A stretch of DNA of 64,000 nt from positions 186,001 to 250,000 of the forward strand of contig NZ_PVYW01000006.1 of the NCBI RefSeq assembly GCF_003001675.1, written 5' to 3'. The position numbers and the translations under genes were made by a program. The notes under the pieces were generated by a model. It was not told the origin of the DNA. It ran no database searches and worked only from the letters and a program-made list of their open reading frames with translations. The DNA comes from Cohnella sp. SGD-V74. GTDB lineage: Bacteria > Bacillota > Bacilli > Paenibacillales > Paenibacillaceae. This document shows, piece after piece, positions 35,796-44,553 of the stretch. Each line of letters opens with the position of its first letter. Position 1 is the first letter of the stretch.

Positions 35796-36715
35796 TTGTC
35801 GTCGCCCCCTTCAGAGAAAATCCACCGATTCGACGTCTTGAACAAAACAGCGGTAAAGGCGGCAAGAATAGCGAAAATAATGAAGGTCGTCGCACAGGCA
35901 TAACCCAGCTTGTAATTGACGAAAGCCTGATCGTACATCAGATAGGTCATGAATCGGGAAGAATTGCCGGGACCGCCGTTGGTCAGAGCAAGAGCAGGCG
36001 TAACAACCTGAAGATTGGCGATCAAGCTCATCAGCAAGTTGTAAAAGATGATCGGCGTCATGCAGGGCAGGGTGATATGTCTGAACCGTTTCCACCCGTT
36101 CGCGCCGTCCATCTCGGCCGCTTCATGATAGACGCTCGGAACGTTCTGAAGTCCGGCCAGGAAAATGACGATCAAGTTGCCCGCCAGCCAGACCGCAATC
36201 AAGGAAAGCGAAGGAACTACGTAACGGGAATCCGCGATAAACAGAATTTTGTTCAAGCCGACTTCGGAGAGCAAGTAGTTGAAGAAACCGAAATTCGCCT
36301 CGTAAAGCCAGGACCATCCGACGTAGATCGCGACGGCCGGCAAAACAAACGGCACATAAAATACGGCTCTGAAAAAACCTCTTGCCGGAATTTTACGGTT
36401 AAGCAGCATCGCGATGAACAGCGAATAAATCATGCTTCCGGCTACGGATAAAAAGGCAAAATAAATCGTCGCGATAATCGAGTCCTTAATATAGGGATCG
36501 GTCGTAAATAGCTTGACATAATTATCGAAGCCGACGAATTCCGGGCTCTTCAGCCCTGTCCAGTTCGTCAGGCTGATCCCCAGTACCCCGACAAGGGGCG
36601 CATACGTCAGGAAGATCAGCCCGAGGAACGCGGGAATCAAACAGATATAAGCAACGCGTTGCTCGCTCGAATGAATTCGGGAACGGCGTTTTAGCGGTTT
36701 ACCGATCGTTTCCAT
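35792..36715 (-). CDS. Carbohydrate ABC transporter permease (MalF type)
   Basis: 307 residues from the ATG at 36715 (GGGTGGGAG upstream); the frame extends to 36763 but that would run through a strong hairpin. The N-terminus has YICLIPAFLGLIFLTYAPLV and the EAA loop is YHEAAEMDGANGWKRFRHIT. It pairs with the next permease. It lies downstream of the binding-protein gene, separated by a 13-bp-stem hairpin. Confidence 0.93.
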   Translation of the reverse strand: METIGKPLKRRSRIHSSEQRVAYICLIPAFLGLIFLTYAPLVGVLGISLTNWTGLKSPEFVGFDNYVKLFTTDPYIKDSIIATIYFAFLSVAGSMIYSLFIAMLLNRKIPARGFFRAVFYVPFVLPAVAIYVGWSWLYEANFGFFNYLLSEVGLNKILFIADSRYVVPSLSLIAVWLAGNLIVIFLAGLQNVPSVYHEAAEMDGANGWKRFRHITLPCMTPIIFYNLLMSLIANLQVVTPALALTNGGPGNSSRFMTYLMYDQAFVNYKLGYACATTFIIFAILAAFTAVLFKTSNRWIFSEGGDDK

Positions 36716-36738
36716 TTCTCGCTCCCACCCTATGCGTG

Positions 36739-36778
36739 AAGGATGACCGCCGGGATCTCGCAAGCGGCGGTCATCCTT
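36739..36778 (-). promoter_or_regulatory. Intercistronic hairpin between binding protein and permease
   Basis: AAGGATGACCGCC (36739-36751) pairs perfectly with GGCGGTCATCCTT (36766-36778), starting 10 bp after the binding-protein stop. It has no T tract. As at 24379, it probably protects the upstream message or limits read-through into the permeases (inference). Confidence 0.6.
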
Positions 36779-36787
36779 CCGATCTTG

Positions 36788-38197
36788 TTATTGGCTGCCC
36801 GAATGAGCCGCTTTCAAAGCTTCGAGATTTTTGGAGATCGCGTCCGCGGCCGTCGTCTTGCCGGTCCAGACATCCCCGAGAATCGAGCCGAGCAACGTGT
36901 TGAACTCCGTCGTATGATTCGTGTAAAACCAGGAAGCCGGTCTCGCGGCGGACGATTGCGCATAATCGACGACCGCGGACTTATATTCGTCATACGGAGG
37001 GAAGTTCGGATTTTCGACCCATTTGCGGGTGAGCGTTTCGTCCGTATACCATTTTTCCAGCACCGGCATCCAGATTCCCGAACTGATAAGCCCCCAATTG
37101 TTTTCTTCGGAGGTGTACCATTTGAGCCATTCCATCGCTTCTTCCGGATGCTTGGTCTGGGAGAATACGACGTTCGCACCGCCGGTATTGAGCGTAACCT
37201 TCTCGTTCATGTACGGCAATACGGCTACGCCATAGTTCAAGCCTTGCTCCTTGGCCGTATTCAGGCTCGTTCCGACATTCCACTGTCCATTCGTAGCCAT
37301 CGCAACCGTACCCGCGATGACGGTGCGCTGTATGCCGTCATCGGTTTGGCCGACGGACAAAGGCGCGACATGATCTTTCAAATACAGATCCGCGACTTTC
37401 TGAATCGCTTCGACGCTGGCGTTTTCCCCGATTCTCACCTCTGTCCCGTCGTTGTTGTAGAATCCGCCGCCATTGCTGATTGCCCAGGTTTCCAACTGCC
37501 ACGGCAAGTTTTCGACGGATGCGCCATACTGGACAATACTCTGGGAATCGAAGCCGTCTTCGCCGGGATGCTTGCCGTTCTTGTCGATCGTCAGCTTCTT
37601 GGCCGCAGCTACGAATTCGTCCCATGTCCATGCTTGATCCAGCGCGGATGGCGGATAAGGCACGCCGGCCTTGTCGAACATGTCTTTGTTGTAGTAGAGG
37701 AGGAGGATCTCGTTGGCGGCGGCGTAGGCTACCGTCTTGCCCTGATATTTGTAAGCGAGGCTGTCCAGCGGTTTGCTGTCGCTTCCTTCGTACATGGAGC
37801 CTACGTCATTCAGCATACCTTGGGACGACCACTGGATAACGCCGTCTTCCCTCAGCATCCCCGTATCCGGCAACTGGTTTGCCGTTGCGAGCGTATTCAG
37901 CTTGGTCATGTAGTTCTCCCACGGAATCGCCATTACTTCCACTTCGATTCTGTCTTGGGAAGCATTGAATTTGTCCGCGACCGCCTGGGTGGTGTTCCCT
38001 TCTTCGGCGCTTCCCCACATCGAATAAGTAATTTTGACCTTCTTCGTCGGGGAAGACGTATTCTCCGGCGCCTTCGAAGACTCGCCTCCTGTTGGAGCTG
38101 CGCTTTTCTCGTTGTTCTCGCTGTTCCCGCAACCTGCCGCACCGATCGCCAATACAGCCGCTAGAAGAACTCCCCCAAGTCTCTTTCCTGCTTTCAT
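36788..38197 (-). CDS. Sugar ABC transporter substrate-binding lipoprotein
   Basis: 469 residues; GGGAGAGAGGGGC precedes the ATG. The lipoprotein signal ends AIGAAGC (Cys 23), followed by a Ser/Glu-rich linker and a family 1 solute-binding domain (VKITYSMWGSAEEGNTTQAV; KHPEEAMEWLKWYTSEEN). It is the first gene of the operon with two permeases and GH127. The promoter region at 38521-38550 and three LacI-type sites precede it, so expression is likely repressed by the product of the adjacent LacI gene until a sugar is present. Confidence 0.93.
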   Translation of the reverse strand: MKAGKRLGGVLLAAVLAIGAAGCGNSENNEKSAAPTGGESSKAPENTSSPTKKVKITYSMWGSAEEGNTTQAVADKFNASQDRIEVEVMAIPWENYMTKLNTLATANQLPDTGMLREDGVIQWSSQGMLNDVGSMYEGSDSKPLDSLAYKYQGKTVAYAAANEILLLYYNKDMFDKAGVPYPPSALDQAWTWDEFVAAAKKLTIDKNGKHPGEDGFDSQSIVQYGASVENLPWQLETWAISNGGGFYNNDGTEVRIGENASVEAIQKVADLYLKDHVAPLSVGQTDDGIQRTVIAGTVAMATNGQWNVGTSLNTAKEQGLNYGVAVLPYMNEKVTLNTGGANVVFSQTKHPEEAMEWLKWYTSEENNWGLISSGIWMPVLEKWYTDETLTRKWVENPNFPPYDEYKSAVVDYAQSSAARPASWFYTNHTTEFNTLLGSILGDVWTGKTTAADAISKNLEALKAAHSGSQ

Positions 38198-38236
38198 TGC
38201 CCCTCTCTCCCTTCATGGCTTAAAAAATTTTATATG

Positions 38237-38319
38237 TCTAACCGTTTGACCCGGAGCCTTGAAGATTCCAAGTTTGCGAGTTAAACGTTCAGCACCTCAA
38301 TTCAAAATCTAAACGTTTA
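38237..38319. promoter_or_regulatory. Two LacI-type operators downstream of the importer promoter
   Basis: TCTAACCGTTTGA (38237-38249) and TCTAAACGTTTA (38308-38319) are variants of the palindrome TCTAAACGTTTAGA centred at 38498. They lie in the 5' leader of the importer mRNA. A weaker TTAAACGTTC is at 38281-38290. Confidence 0.6.
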
Positions 38320-38491
38320 TCTTATTGCGTGAAAAAGAGTGAATGTCGGTAGGCTAAACATTAAGTCCGGGAGTCTCTTGTCCTTGGGAAGCGATTACAT
38401 CTTGGAGTTTTTGGGTCTCAGGCGAACAAAACAATTGATTCCGATGTAGAAGCGAGTGGAAATGCTGATAAATCCATGAATTCGGATTAAA

Positions 38492-38550
38492 TCTAAACGT
38501 TTAGAATTAGTTGCAATTTCTTTATAACATAGATTTCAATTTTTATGCAA
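38492..38550 (-). promoter_or_regulatory. Importer operon promoter with LacI operator
   Basis: Minus strand: -35 TTGCAT (38550-38545), 18-bp spacer, -10 TATAAA (38526-38521). The perfect 14-bp palindrome TCTAAACGTTTAGA (38492-38505) lies at the start of transcription, where a LacI protein would block it. The leader down to 38197 is about 310 nt and holds the two further sites; no other feature is seen there. Confidence 0.7.
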
Positions 38551-38594
38551 GCGCTTATTTTTCTTTTGCGGGAAATTTATTTTTCCGAATTGCT

Positions 38595-38640
38595 AAATAA
38601 AAACCCATCTCCATGTCCGCTTAGGCGGCGTCGGGATGGG
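38595..38640 (-). terminator. Rho-independent terminator of the LacI gene
   Basis: On the minus strand CCCATC (38640-38635) pairs with GATGGG (38609-38604), with CCGC/GCGG nested inside, followed by TTTTTATTT. It ends the LacI transcript 44 bp after the stop codon. Confidence 0.7.
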
Positions 38641-38683
38641 AATACGTTATACTGTTCCGTCTGGATTCGGCAGTCGATGCTGA

Positions 38684-39754
38684 CTAGCTTGTCTCGGCGC
38701 CATTCGGCGAAGCGACCGACTCTCTCTCCAGCAATACGCATAATGGCATCGGCACCGGTTCGGCCGGCTCTCCGTTGACCAGCCGCATGAGCGATTTCAT
38801 GGATGAGTAGCCCATTTCGTGAAGGGGCAGATCCAACGTTGTCAGGCGCGGCTGCAAGTAATCACTGAACTCCCTGTTGTCGAATCCGACAATCGACAGA
38901 TCCTCCGGAACTCGGAACCCTTTCTCCCACGCCGCCCGAAGCGTGCCTGCCGCCATTACGTCGTTCATGACAAGCACCGCCGTCGGCGGTTCTTCCAGCT
39001 CAAGCAGCTCCTTCGTCGCCCGCAATCCCGACTCCGTTCCCCAATCCCCGACCTTGATCAACTGCGGCTCGAAAGGAAGCTCATGCTCCATAATCGCTTT
39101 ATAATAGCCGTTGAACCGCAGACGCGACGGAATGGAATCCATCAATCCCGTAATGACCGCAATTCGCCGATGGCCTTTGTCGTGCAGGTAGCACACCGAG
39201 TCGTACGCAGCTTGCTCGTCGTTATATTGGATGGATAGATCGTTCTGTGTATAGCAATACGTATATACGATGGGCTTGCCCCTCGTGTCGATCAGCCCGG
39301 TTACATCACGCGGATGGATGCCGACATAAATAATGCCCTCGACCTGTTTGGCCATCAGATCGGAGACGGCATTCGCGGCGTATTTGCGGTACGCTTCGAC
39401 ATCGGCGTAATTATGACCGACCCGCTTGTGCAGCCGCAAGTTCGTCAGCACAATGTGCAGATCGTGACCGTCCGCGTAATCGTTGATGCCGTCGATGATC
39501 TCGGGCACGTTGAATACCGTGACGTCTTCCGCAATGACTCCGATCGTGTTCGTTTTTTTGCTTTTCAGACTTTTGGCGATGTCGTTCGGCTGGTAGTTCA
39601 GCTCTTCTATCACCCGAAGCACCCGTTCCTTCGTTTTCGGGCGCACGTTGCGCGTGCCGTTTAATACATAGGAGACCGTAGCGATCGAAACGTTCGCTTT
39701 AGCCGCGATCTCTTTAATGCTCACTTTCTCCGACACCGTCATCGCCACCTTCAT
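38684..39754 (-). CDS. LacI family transcriptional repressor
   Basis: 356 residues. The LacI HTH is VSIKEIAAKANVSIATVSYV followed by the hinge helix LNYQPNDIAKSLKSKK; the periplasmic-binding-protein-like effector domain follows (SIVGFDNREFSDYLQPRLTT). The start is uncertain within a few codons (ATG at 39754 or 39742). TCTAAACGTTTAGA-like sites occur at its own promoter (39850), at the importer operon (38492 and others) and upstream of the large secreted protein (44134, 44332), so one regulon controlled by this protein is inferred. The effector is probably an arabinose-type sugar. Confidence 0.92.
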   Translation of the reverse strand: MKVAMTVSEKVSIKEIAAKANVSIATVSYVLNGTRNVRPKTKERVLRVIEELNYQPNDIAKSLKSKKTNTIGVIAEDVTVFNVPEIIDGINDYADGHDLHIVLTNLRLHKRVGHNYADVEAYRKYAANAVSDLMAKQVEGIIYVGIHPRDVTGLIDTRGKPIVYTYCYTQNDLSIQYNDEQAAYDSVCYLHDKGHRRIAVITGLMDSIPSRLRFNGYYKAIMEHELPFEPQLIKVGDWGTESGLRATKELLELEEPPTAVLVMNDVMAAGTLRAAWEKGFRVPEDLSIVGFDNREFSDYLQPRLTTLDLPLHEMGYSSMKSLMRLVNGEPAEPVPMPLCVLLERESVASPNGAETS

Positions 39755-39782
39755 CGTTACGGATAGATTCGATATTGTTCTT

Positions 39783-39861
39783 GTTATATCATTCCGTTTG
39801 CGATAAAAGCAAGCGATCCTCGCGATTCAGGGGGCTTTGGGCGCATAAATCTAATCGTTTA
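39783..39861 (-). promoter_or_regulatory. LacI gene promoter and upstream operator
   Basis: Minus strand: -35 TTGCTT (39812-39807), 18-bp spacer, -10 TATAAC (39788-39783). TCTAATCGTTTA (39850-39861), a one-base variant of the regulon site, lies upstream of the -35, suggesting weak autoregulation. Confidence 0.55.
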
Positions 39862-39902
39862 TATTCCTGGGCCGGGTCGCAGCGCTATCTTGGCAAACTT
39901 CT

Positions 39903-40124
39903 AAGAGACTGTCTTAGTAAGTAGGGGCGTACCCGATTATCGATGAAAAGAAGAAGGGCATCCATCTCCTGGTGATTGCCTCATACGGTCCTGAAATGAC
40001 CCTATTACGGGTCTATCCATTCAAAATTCCAGGGCCGTACAGCATCGGAAGGAGATGGATGCCCGTGAACACTCATCCATCGATAATCGTTTGGTACGTC
40101 TTTTTTACTTATGAGACAGCCTTT
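39903..40124. repeat. Palindromic interspersed element, copy C
   Basis: Outer arms AAGAGACTGTCTTAGTAAG (39903-39921) and, reading back from 40124, AAAAGGCTGTCTCATAAG. Next pair: CGATTATCGATG (39934-39945) with CATCGATAATCG (40078-40089). The inner stem GGGCATCCATCTCCT (39956-39970) pairs perfectly with AGGAGATGGATGCCC (40050-40064). The centre (TGCCTCATACGGTCCTGAAAT...ACCCTATTACGGGT) matches copy B with paired changes. It occupies the gap between the LacI promoter and the stop of the large secreted protein gene and codes for nothing visible. Confidence 0.88.
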
Positions 40125-40133
40125 TGGCTTGCT

Positions 40134-43100
40134 TTAATATCCGTTCGCTCTCCACGACTCGATACCGGTCGAAGTCGTCGCCTTTGCCGTAATATTCAAC
40201 CGGATTTGCGTCGTCGTCACCGGCGCGAACGTCGTCGTGTTGTACTGGTTGGCCAGCAGGCCCAGCCCCGAAGCGCCGCTCACGTTAACCCAGGAGCTGC
40301 CGTCCCAATATTGGATCGTATAAGATGCGGGCAGGTCGATGCCTTGATCGTCGTCGAACCAATACACGTCGACAGAGGAAATCGTGCGGGCAGAGCTCCA
40401 CGTATATTGCACCCATTGCGTCGTGTTCGGATTGTCCCAGTTGCCGTATACCGGATGCCCCCGGTCGTTGGAGCTCACCGGCGTATAGCCGTCGTTTAAC
40501 CCCGCGAGGCTCTCCCACGACGAGACGAACGATGTCGTCGCGGTCGCCTGCGGCGCGATGTCGGATATCGTCGTGCCGCCATACAATGTGCCGATCTCCG
40601 AAGCGCTCAGCGCTCTGCTGTAAATGCGGAAATCGTCGATCTGTCCGTTAAAGTACGGATCGCCGGCAAATTGCGAGCGGCCGAGCCAGTTCTGCGTCGT
40701 ATTGCCGAGGCTCGACGGATTAAGCGTCATGCTCGCGTTCGCAGCGACCTGCACGCCGTCCACGTACAGTCTGCCCGTCGAGCCGGCAATCGTGACAGCG
40801 ACGTGTTTCCAGACGCCCGTCGGGAACGCGGCCGTCGAATGAATCTGCTGCTCCGCGCCGTTGCCGCCGGTCGTAATCGCGAAGCGCAGACCCGCTCCGC
40901 CCGGCTGAGGCGACAGAAACATATAGTTCGAGGTGCCGGTTCCGATATCGAAGATGCGCGTCCAGTTGCTTAGGCTGTTGGCCTTCACCCACGCCGCGAT
41001 CGTCACGTCCGTCGCCCCGTTCGCAATGCCGCTCGGCATGCTGACGTATCCGTTCGTTCCGTTCAAGGCGACGGCATTGCCGGATTGCCCCGCAGAGAAC
41101 GTCGCTCCGCCGTTCAAAGTCCCCGTCTTGCCGTTGCCGGACGCATCCGCGGTCGAGGTTCCGTTCGACTCGCTGAACGGATAGCGGACGAGCTGCTCCG
41201 GCAGCGAAACGCCGCCTTGCTGAAGCTTAATGTCGTAAGAAGGCGCTGTGCCGATGCCGAGATTCACCGTCGTCGCTCCCCCGGTCGTCGCGTTGACCGA
41301 GCCGACGACCGCATTGTCGACGAGCACTTGGTACGTACCGGCGGCAAGCCCAGTGAACGTCACCTTCGTCGTATGCGCCTTGCCCGGCGTTGCGCTCTGC
41401 AGTGTGAAGTTGACATAGTTTTTGGCGAGAGCGACCGTCGCGGCCGTATACTTGTCCCGCTCCATCGTCATGTTCAGCTTCTGCGTAATCAGATTCAGCT
41501 TCTGATTGACGCCGTCCTTCGGCACGATGATATAGTTGCCTCCGGACTCCGTCACGTCGCAGCCATAGCAGTACAAGCCGAAGATCGGATCGATGGCGAC
41601 GTCGGAGCTGAGAATCCGGATCGCCCCGAACAAGCCGAGGTCGGCTTCGCCGGACATGCCGCGCCAGCCGTTCTGCAGCGGGCCGCCGCCGAGTCCGAGC
41701 GCCGGATAGTTGCCTTTCTCCGCCTGATACGTCCAAGCGACGGCGCCGATATCGGCAGGGTCCGAACTGATTTGTCCCGAGTTAATCGCGCTCACGTTGG
41801 CGATCTTCGCGGCATAGGTCATCCGCTGCTCGACTTCGGGATTCGCCGAGTAATTGCGTACCCAATCGTCCATCGCGTAGCCGACGAGCGAGACGGAATA
41901 CTGGAAGTTCCACCAGTTCTCTCCCGTAATCGTGACCGGGTCCGCGTAGTAGTACCATACGGGCATATGGCCGCGGGTCGCGCGCGTTTTCGCGTTGATC
42001 TTGCTCATCATCGACGTGTTATTGTTCATCTTGGCGAGCATGTAGACCGCTTCTTCTCCTGTATTGTCGTAATTGTATTCCGAGCCGTACGGATAAGTCG
42101 TGTTCTTGAAGTTGTTGTACTTCGTCGCCATTTTCGCAATCACATCGTTCGCCTGCGCCGTCATTCCTTCGTCCTGAAGCGCTTTGATCAGCTCCGGCGT
42201 CGTCTGCTCGCCCATCAGGCCGGTGTGCCAATTGTAAGCGACCGGTCCGTCGTACAGCGCCTTGAAAATGTTGTAGGCGCGGGACAAGTACGTCTGCCTC
42301 GTGTTCGTGTAAGAAATAAGATCGGGGTATAGCTTGGCGATCTTGTACATGCTGAAATAAGTGTTGTAAATGTGCGGGTACGCATATCCGCGATAGGTCG
42401 GCGTCGTGTTCGGAGCCGGCATCAGGAAGTCGTGGATCAAATAATCGGTATGGTTGTTCGCCATCAGGTTCGTCCAGATCGCCGTCTGCAAATACTGATC
42501 GACAGCTGTAACCTCCGAAGCGACCGGCGTCTGCACGTTTTTCTCGGCGAGGAATTGACCGTGCGTATAGCCCCAGTCGTCGCCCCAGCCCCAATAGCCG
42601 TTGAAGACGTTCCGCTTCGAATTGGTATGCATCATCCAGTCGTCGAACACCTTGTCGCGGATGTCTCCCGGCACGTTCCACTGCGTGCTGTTCACCATGA
42701 ACGTCGAATGCCGCTGCAGCGCGTCCGCAATCGGCTCAATCGCGTAAAACTGGAGCACCGTTTTCTCCCCGCTGCCATAGTTGACCGTAATCAGGTTAGG
42801 GCCAAGACGGTTCATCTTGAGCGAATACAGCTTATGGTTCGTGCCCGTCGTACCGAGGGAAGTAATCGTCGTCTCGGACGGATATTGCGCCGTAATCGAG
42901 GTGATTGCCTTCGACGTATGCAGATCGAACTTCGCCGTCTGGTTCGTCGGCACGATCATGCCCGGAATCGCCGTAACGTCGATCATGCCTTCGCTATAGA
43001 GCCGATCCTTGACCGCGTTCTCGTTCGCGACCTTGAAGAACTTGAACGCGTACGTCTTGCTCGCGCCCGGCGCAAGCGTCAGGCTCGTGTTCGGCAAGTA

Positions 43101-43919
43101 GCCGCGGTTGGTGCTCTTGATGACGTTGGAGTGGATGTAGAACACGTTAAGCCCTTCCGGCCAACCGCCTTGATCGGCGGCCCACATGCTGCCCGGATGC
43201 TCCTCGATTCTCCAGCGGTCCTGGTACTCGAAACCCGCGCCTGTCGATACGTCCGGCACCATGAGCAAGTAAGGTCCGATGCCGCTCGGCCTGCCGACCG
43301 TAATGTAGGAGCTGTTGTTGCCGACGAAGGAGTGTGTGACGACCCGAGTCTCGTAAATTTGCTCGTTGCCGCCGCCGGACCAGTATTCGTTAAACGGCAG
43401 CGGCAAACCGATGTCTCCGAACTCGATCGTCTGCGCGCTCGTATTCGTCAGTTGAATTTGCCAGAGGAAATAATCGTTCACGAGCGAGTAGGTCTCGACG
43501 AGACGGAAGTTTTTGACGCCGTTCGCATTGGCGGAATTCTGGTACGTAATCGTCGCCGTCGTCCCGCTCTGGTTCTGCGTTCTGCCGTCCGCGGAGCTTT
43601 GCGTCAGGGCGGTCTGCCACGCCCCGGTTCCGAGCCGGTACTTGAACATCAATTCGCCGACCCATTGATGATCGGCCGTATTTTGCTGCGGCGCGTTCGT
43701 CGCGTTCATGACGTAGTTCGTCGGATAGTTGTCGCCGACGATTTTCAGCGACGTAATTTCACCGTGCGTGCCGGTCTGCACCTCGAACGTACCGTTCGAC
43801 AGCGTATAGGCGGAAGCCGACTGCGGAAGCAGCGCGACGCATAGCAGCGCCGCCCCCAGCAAAGCCGACAGCAATAGCACGCGTTTAGTAATTTGCACGA
43901 GCGCCAGACGTTGAACCAT
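40134..43919 (-). CDS. Large secreted protein with LamG and F5/8-like domains (putative glycan-active)
   Basis: 1261 residues; AGGAGG 9 nt before the ATG. A signal peptide (1-37, ending QSASA) shows export. About 40-900 has a beta-sandwich then a Trp/Tyr-rich helical region (e.g. GYWGWGDDWGYTHG, YNWHTGLMGEQTTPEL) like (alpha/alpha)6 glycan enzymes; it resembles proteins labelled DUF5695, but I am not certain. A LamG-type lectin domain (about 915-1095) and a C-terminal F5/8-like carbohydrate-binding domain (about 1115-1261) follow. LacI-type sites upstream link it to the GH127 importer, so it may process arabinose-rich polymer outside the cell (inference). No catalytic residue could be assigned. 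Confidence 0.8.
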   Translation of the reverse strand: MVQRLALVQITKRVLLLSALLGAALLCVALLPQSASAYTLSNGTFEVQTGTHGEITSLKIVGDNYPTNYVMNATNAPQQNTADHQWVGELMFKYRLGTGAWQTALTQSSADGRTQNQSGTTATITYQNSANANGVKNFRLVETYSLVNDYFLWQIQLTNTSAQTIEFGDIGLPLPFNEYWSGGGNEQIYETRVVTHSFVGNNSSYITVGRPSGIGPYLLMVPDVSTGAGFEYQDRWRIEEHPGSMWAADQGGWPEGLNVFYIHSNVIKSTNRGYLPNTSLTLAPGASKTYAFKFFKVANENAVKDRLYSEGMIDVTAIPGMIVPTNQTAKFDLHTSKAITSITAQYPSETTITSLGTTGTNHKLYSLKMNRLGPNLITVNYGSGEKTVLQFYAIEPIADALQRHSTFMVNSTQWNVPGDIRDKVFDDWMMHTNSKRNVFNGYWGWGDDWGYTHGQFLAEKNVQTPVASEVTAVDQYLQTAIWTNLMANNHTDYLIHDFLMPAPNTTPTYRGYAYPHIYNTYFSMYKIAKLYPDLISYTNTRQTYLSRAYNIFKALYDGPVAYNWHTGLMGEQTTPELIKALQDEGMTAQANDVIAKMATKYNNFKNTTYPYGSEYNYDNTGEEAVYMLAKMNNNTSMMSKINAKTRATRGHMPVWYYYADPVTITGENWWNFQYSVSLVGYAMDDWVRNYSANPEVEQRMTYAAKIANVSAINSGQISSDPADIGAVAWTYQAEKGNYPALGLGGGPLQNGWRGMSGEADLGLFGAIRILSSDVAIDPIFGLYCYGCDVTESGGNYIIVPKDGVNQKLNLITQKLNMTMERDKYTAATVALAKNYVNFTLQSATPGKAHTTKVTFTGLAAGTYQVLVDNAVVGSVNATTGGATTVNLGIGTAPSYDIKLQQGGVSLPEQLVRYPFSESNGTSTADASGNGKTGTLNGGATFSAGQSGNAVALNGTNGYVSMPSGIANGATDVTIAAWVKANSLSNWTRIFDIGTGTSNYMFLSPQPGGAGLRFAITTGGNGAEQQIHSTAAFPTGVWKHVAVTIAGSTGRLYVDGVQVAANASMTLNPSSLGNTTQNWLGRSQFAGDPYFNGQIDDFRIYSRALSASEIGTLYGGTTISDIAPQATATTSFVSSWESLAGLNDGYTPVSSNDRGHPVYGNWDNPNTTQWVQYTWSSARTISSVDVYWFDDDQGIDLPASYTIQYWDGSSWVNVSGASGLGLLANQYNTTTFAPVTTTQIRLNITAKATTSTGIESWRANGY

Positions 43920-44133
43920 ACATAAATGCCTCCTTTTAAGTTGGAAAATTGCCGTCCATTTGTTGCCCCTAACGATTGCTTATCCGATCAGCCTATACCC
44001 ATCACCTCCTTTATGGATCGCCTCGCTGCCCGAATTGCTTTTTTCGCGACATCCGAAATAAACCGCTTTCATTTTTGCAAAGCCGAATTTCGGAATTTCG
44101 TCAGTCGTCTCAGAATAGACTTTCCCCAAGAAA

Positions 44134-44145
44134 TCTAAACGTTTA
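44134..44145. promoter_or_regulatory. LacI-type operator
   Basis: TCTAAACGTTTA in the leader of the large secreted protein gene, matching the sites at 38308 and 38492. Apart from this and the site at 44332, the 44 kb leader (43920-44350) shows nothing further. Confidence 0.6.
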
Positions 44146-44331
44146 TCTTATTAAAGACACTAGGTCGTCAAATTGGAACGATTCGTTGAAAAGATGGGTT
44201 TGGGCGATGAGGTCATATTTACGGGATGCGCGCTTTGCAAACGGCTTGTACTATGCTTGTGCAGACTCATGAAGGGAAGCTGTCTGCTGCGGAGAGGTGC
44301 CAGATAGGGAGAGTCGTAGATGAATTCGCAA

Positions 44332-44388
44332 TTTAAACGTTTAGATTACGGATAACTTTTTTATATCACTGAGCCGTTTTTTTTGCAA
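44332..44388 (-). promoter_or_regulatory. Promoter of the large secreted protein gene with LacI operator
   Basis: Minus strand: -35 TTGCAA (44388-44383), exact 17-bp spacer, -10 TATAAA (44365-44360). TTTAAACGTTTAGA (44332-44345) overlaps the expected start region, the same arrangement as at 38492-38550. It predicts a leader of about 430 nt. Confidence 0.68.
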
Positions 44389-44511
44389 GAGAATTTTGAT
44401 GAACGGATCGCCCCGCTTGCCCCGCCTCCGGTCTATCCTTTATGCGTCGGCACAAATAAACCTTCTCCCTCGAATGAGAGAGATTCCGCCGAAACGCCCG
44501 TTGCTTCAAAA

Positions 44512-44537
44512 GTAAAAGCCCCGAATCATCGGGGCTT
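44512..44537 (-). terminator. Rho-independent terminator of the twin membrane-protein genes
   Basis: Minus strand: AAGCCCCGA (44537-44529) and TCGGGGCTT (44524-44516) form a 9-bp stem with a 4-nt loop, followed by TTTACTTTT. It lies 17 bp after the second small gene. Confidence 0.8.
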
Positions 44538-44553
44538 CCCTTTAATCGCAACC

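Noticed and set aside
36743..38164. Plus-strand open frame opposite the binding-protein gene
   Set aside because: Shadow of the lipoprotein gene; no SD, no motif, low-complexity Arg/Val content.
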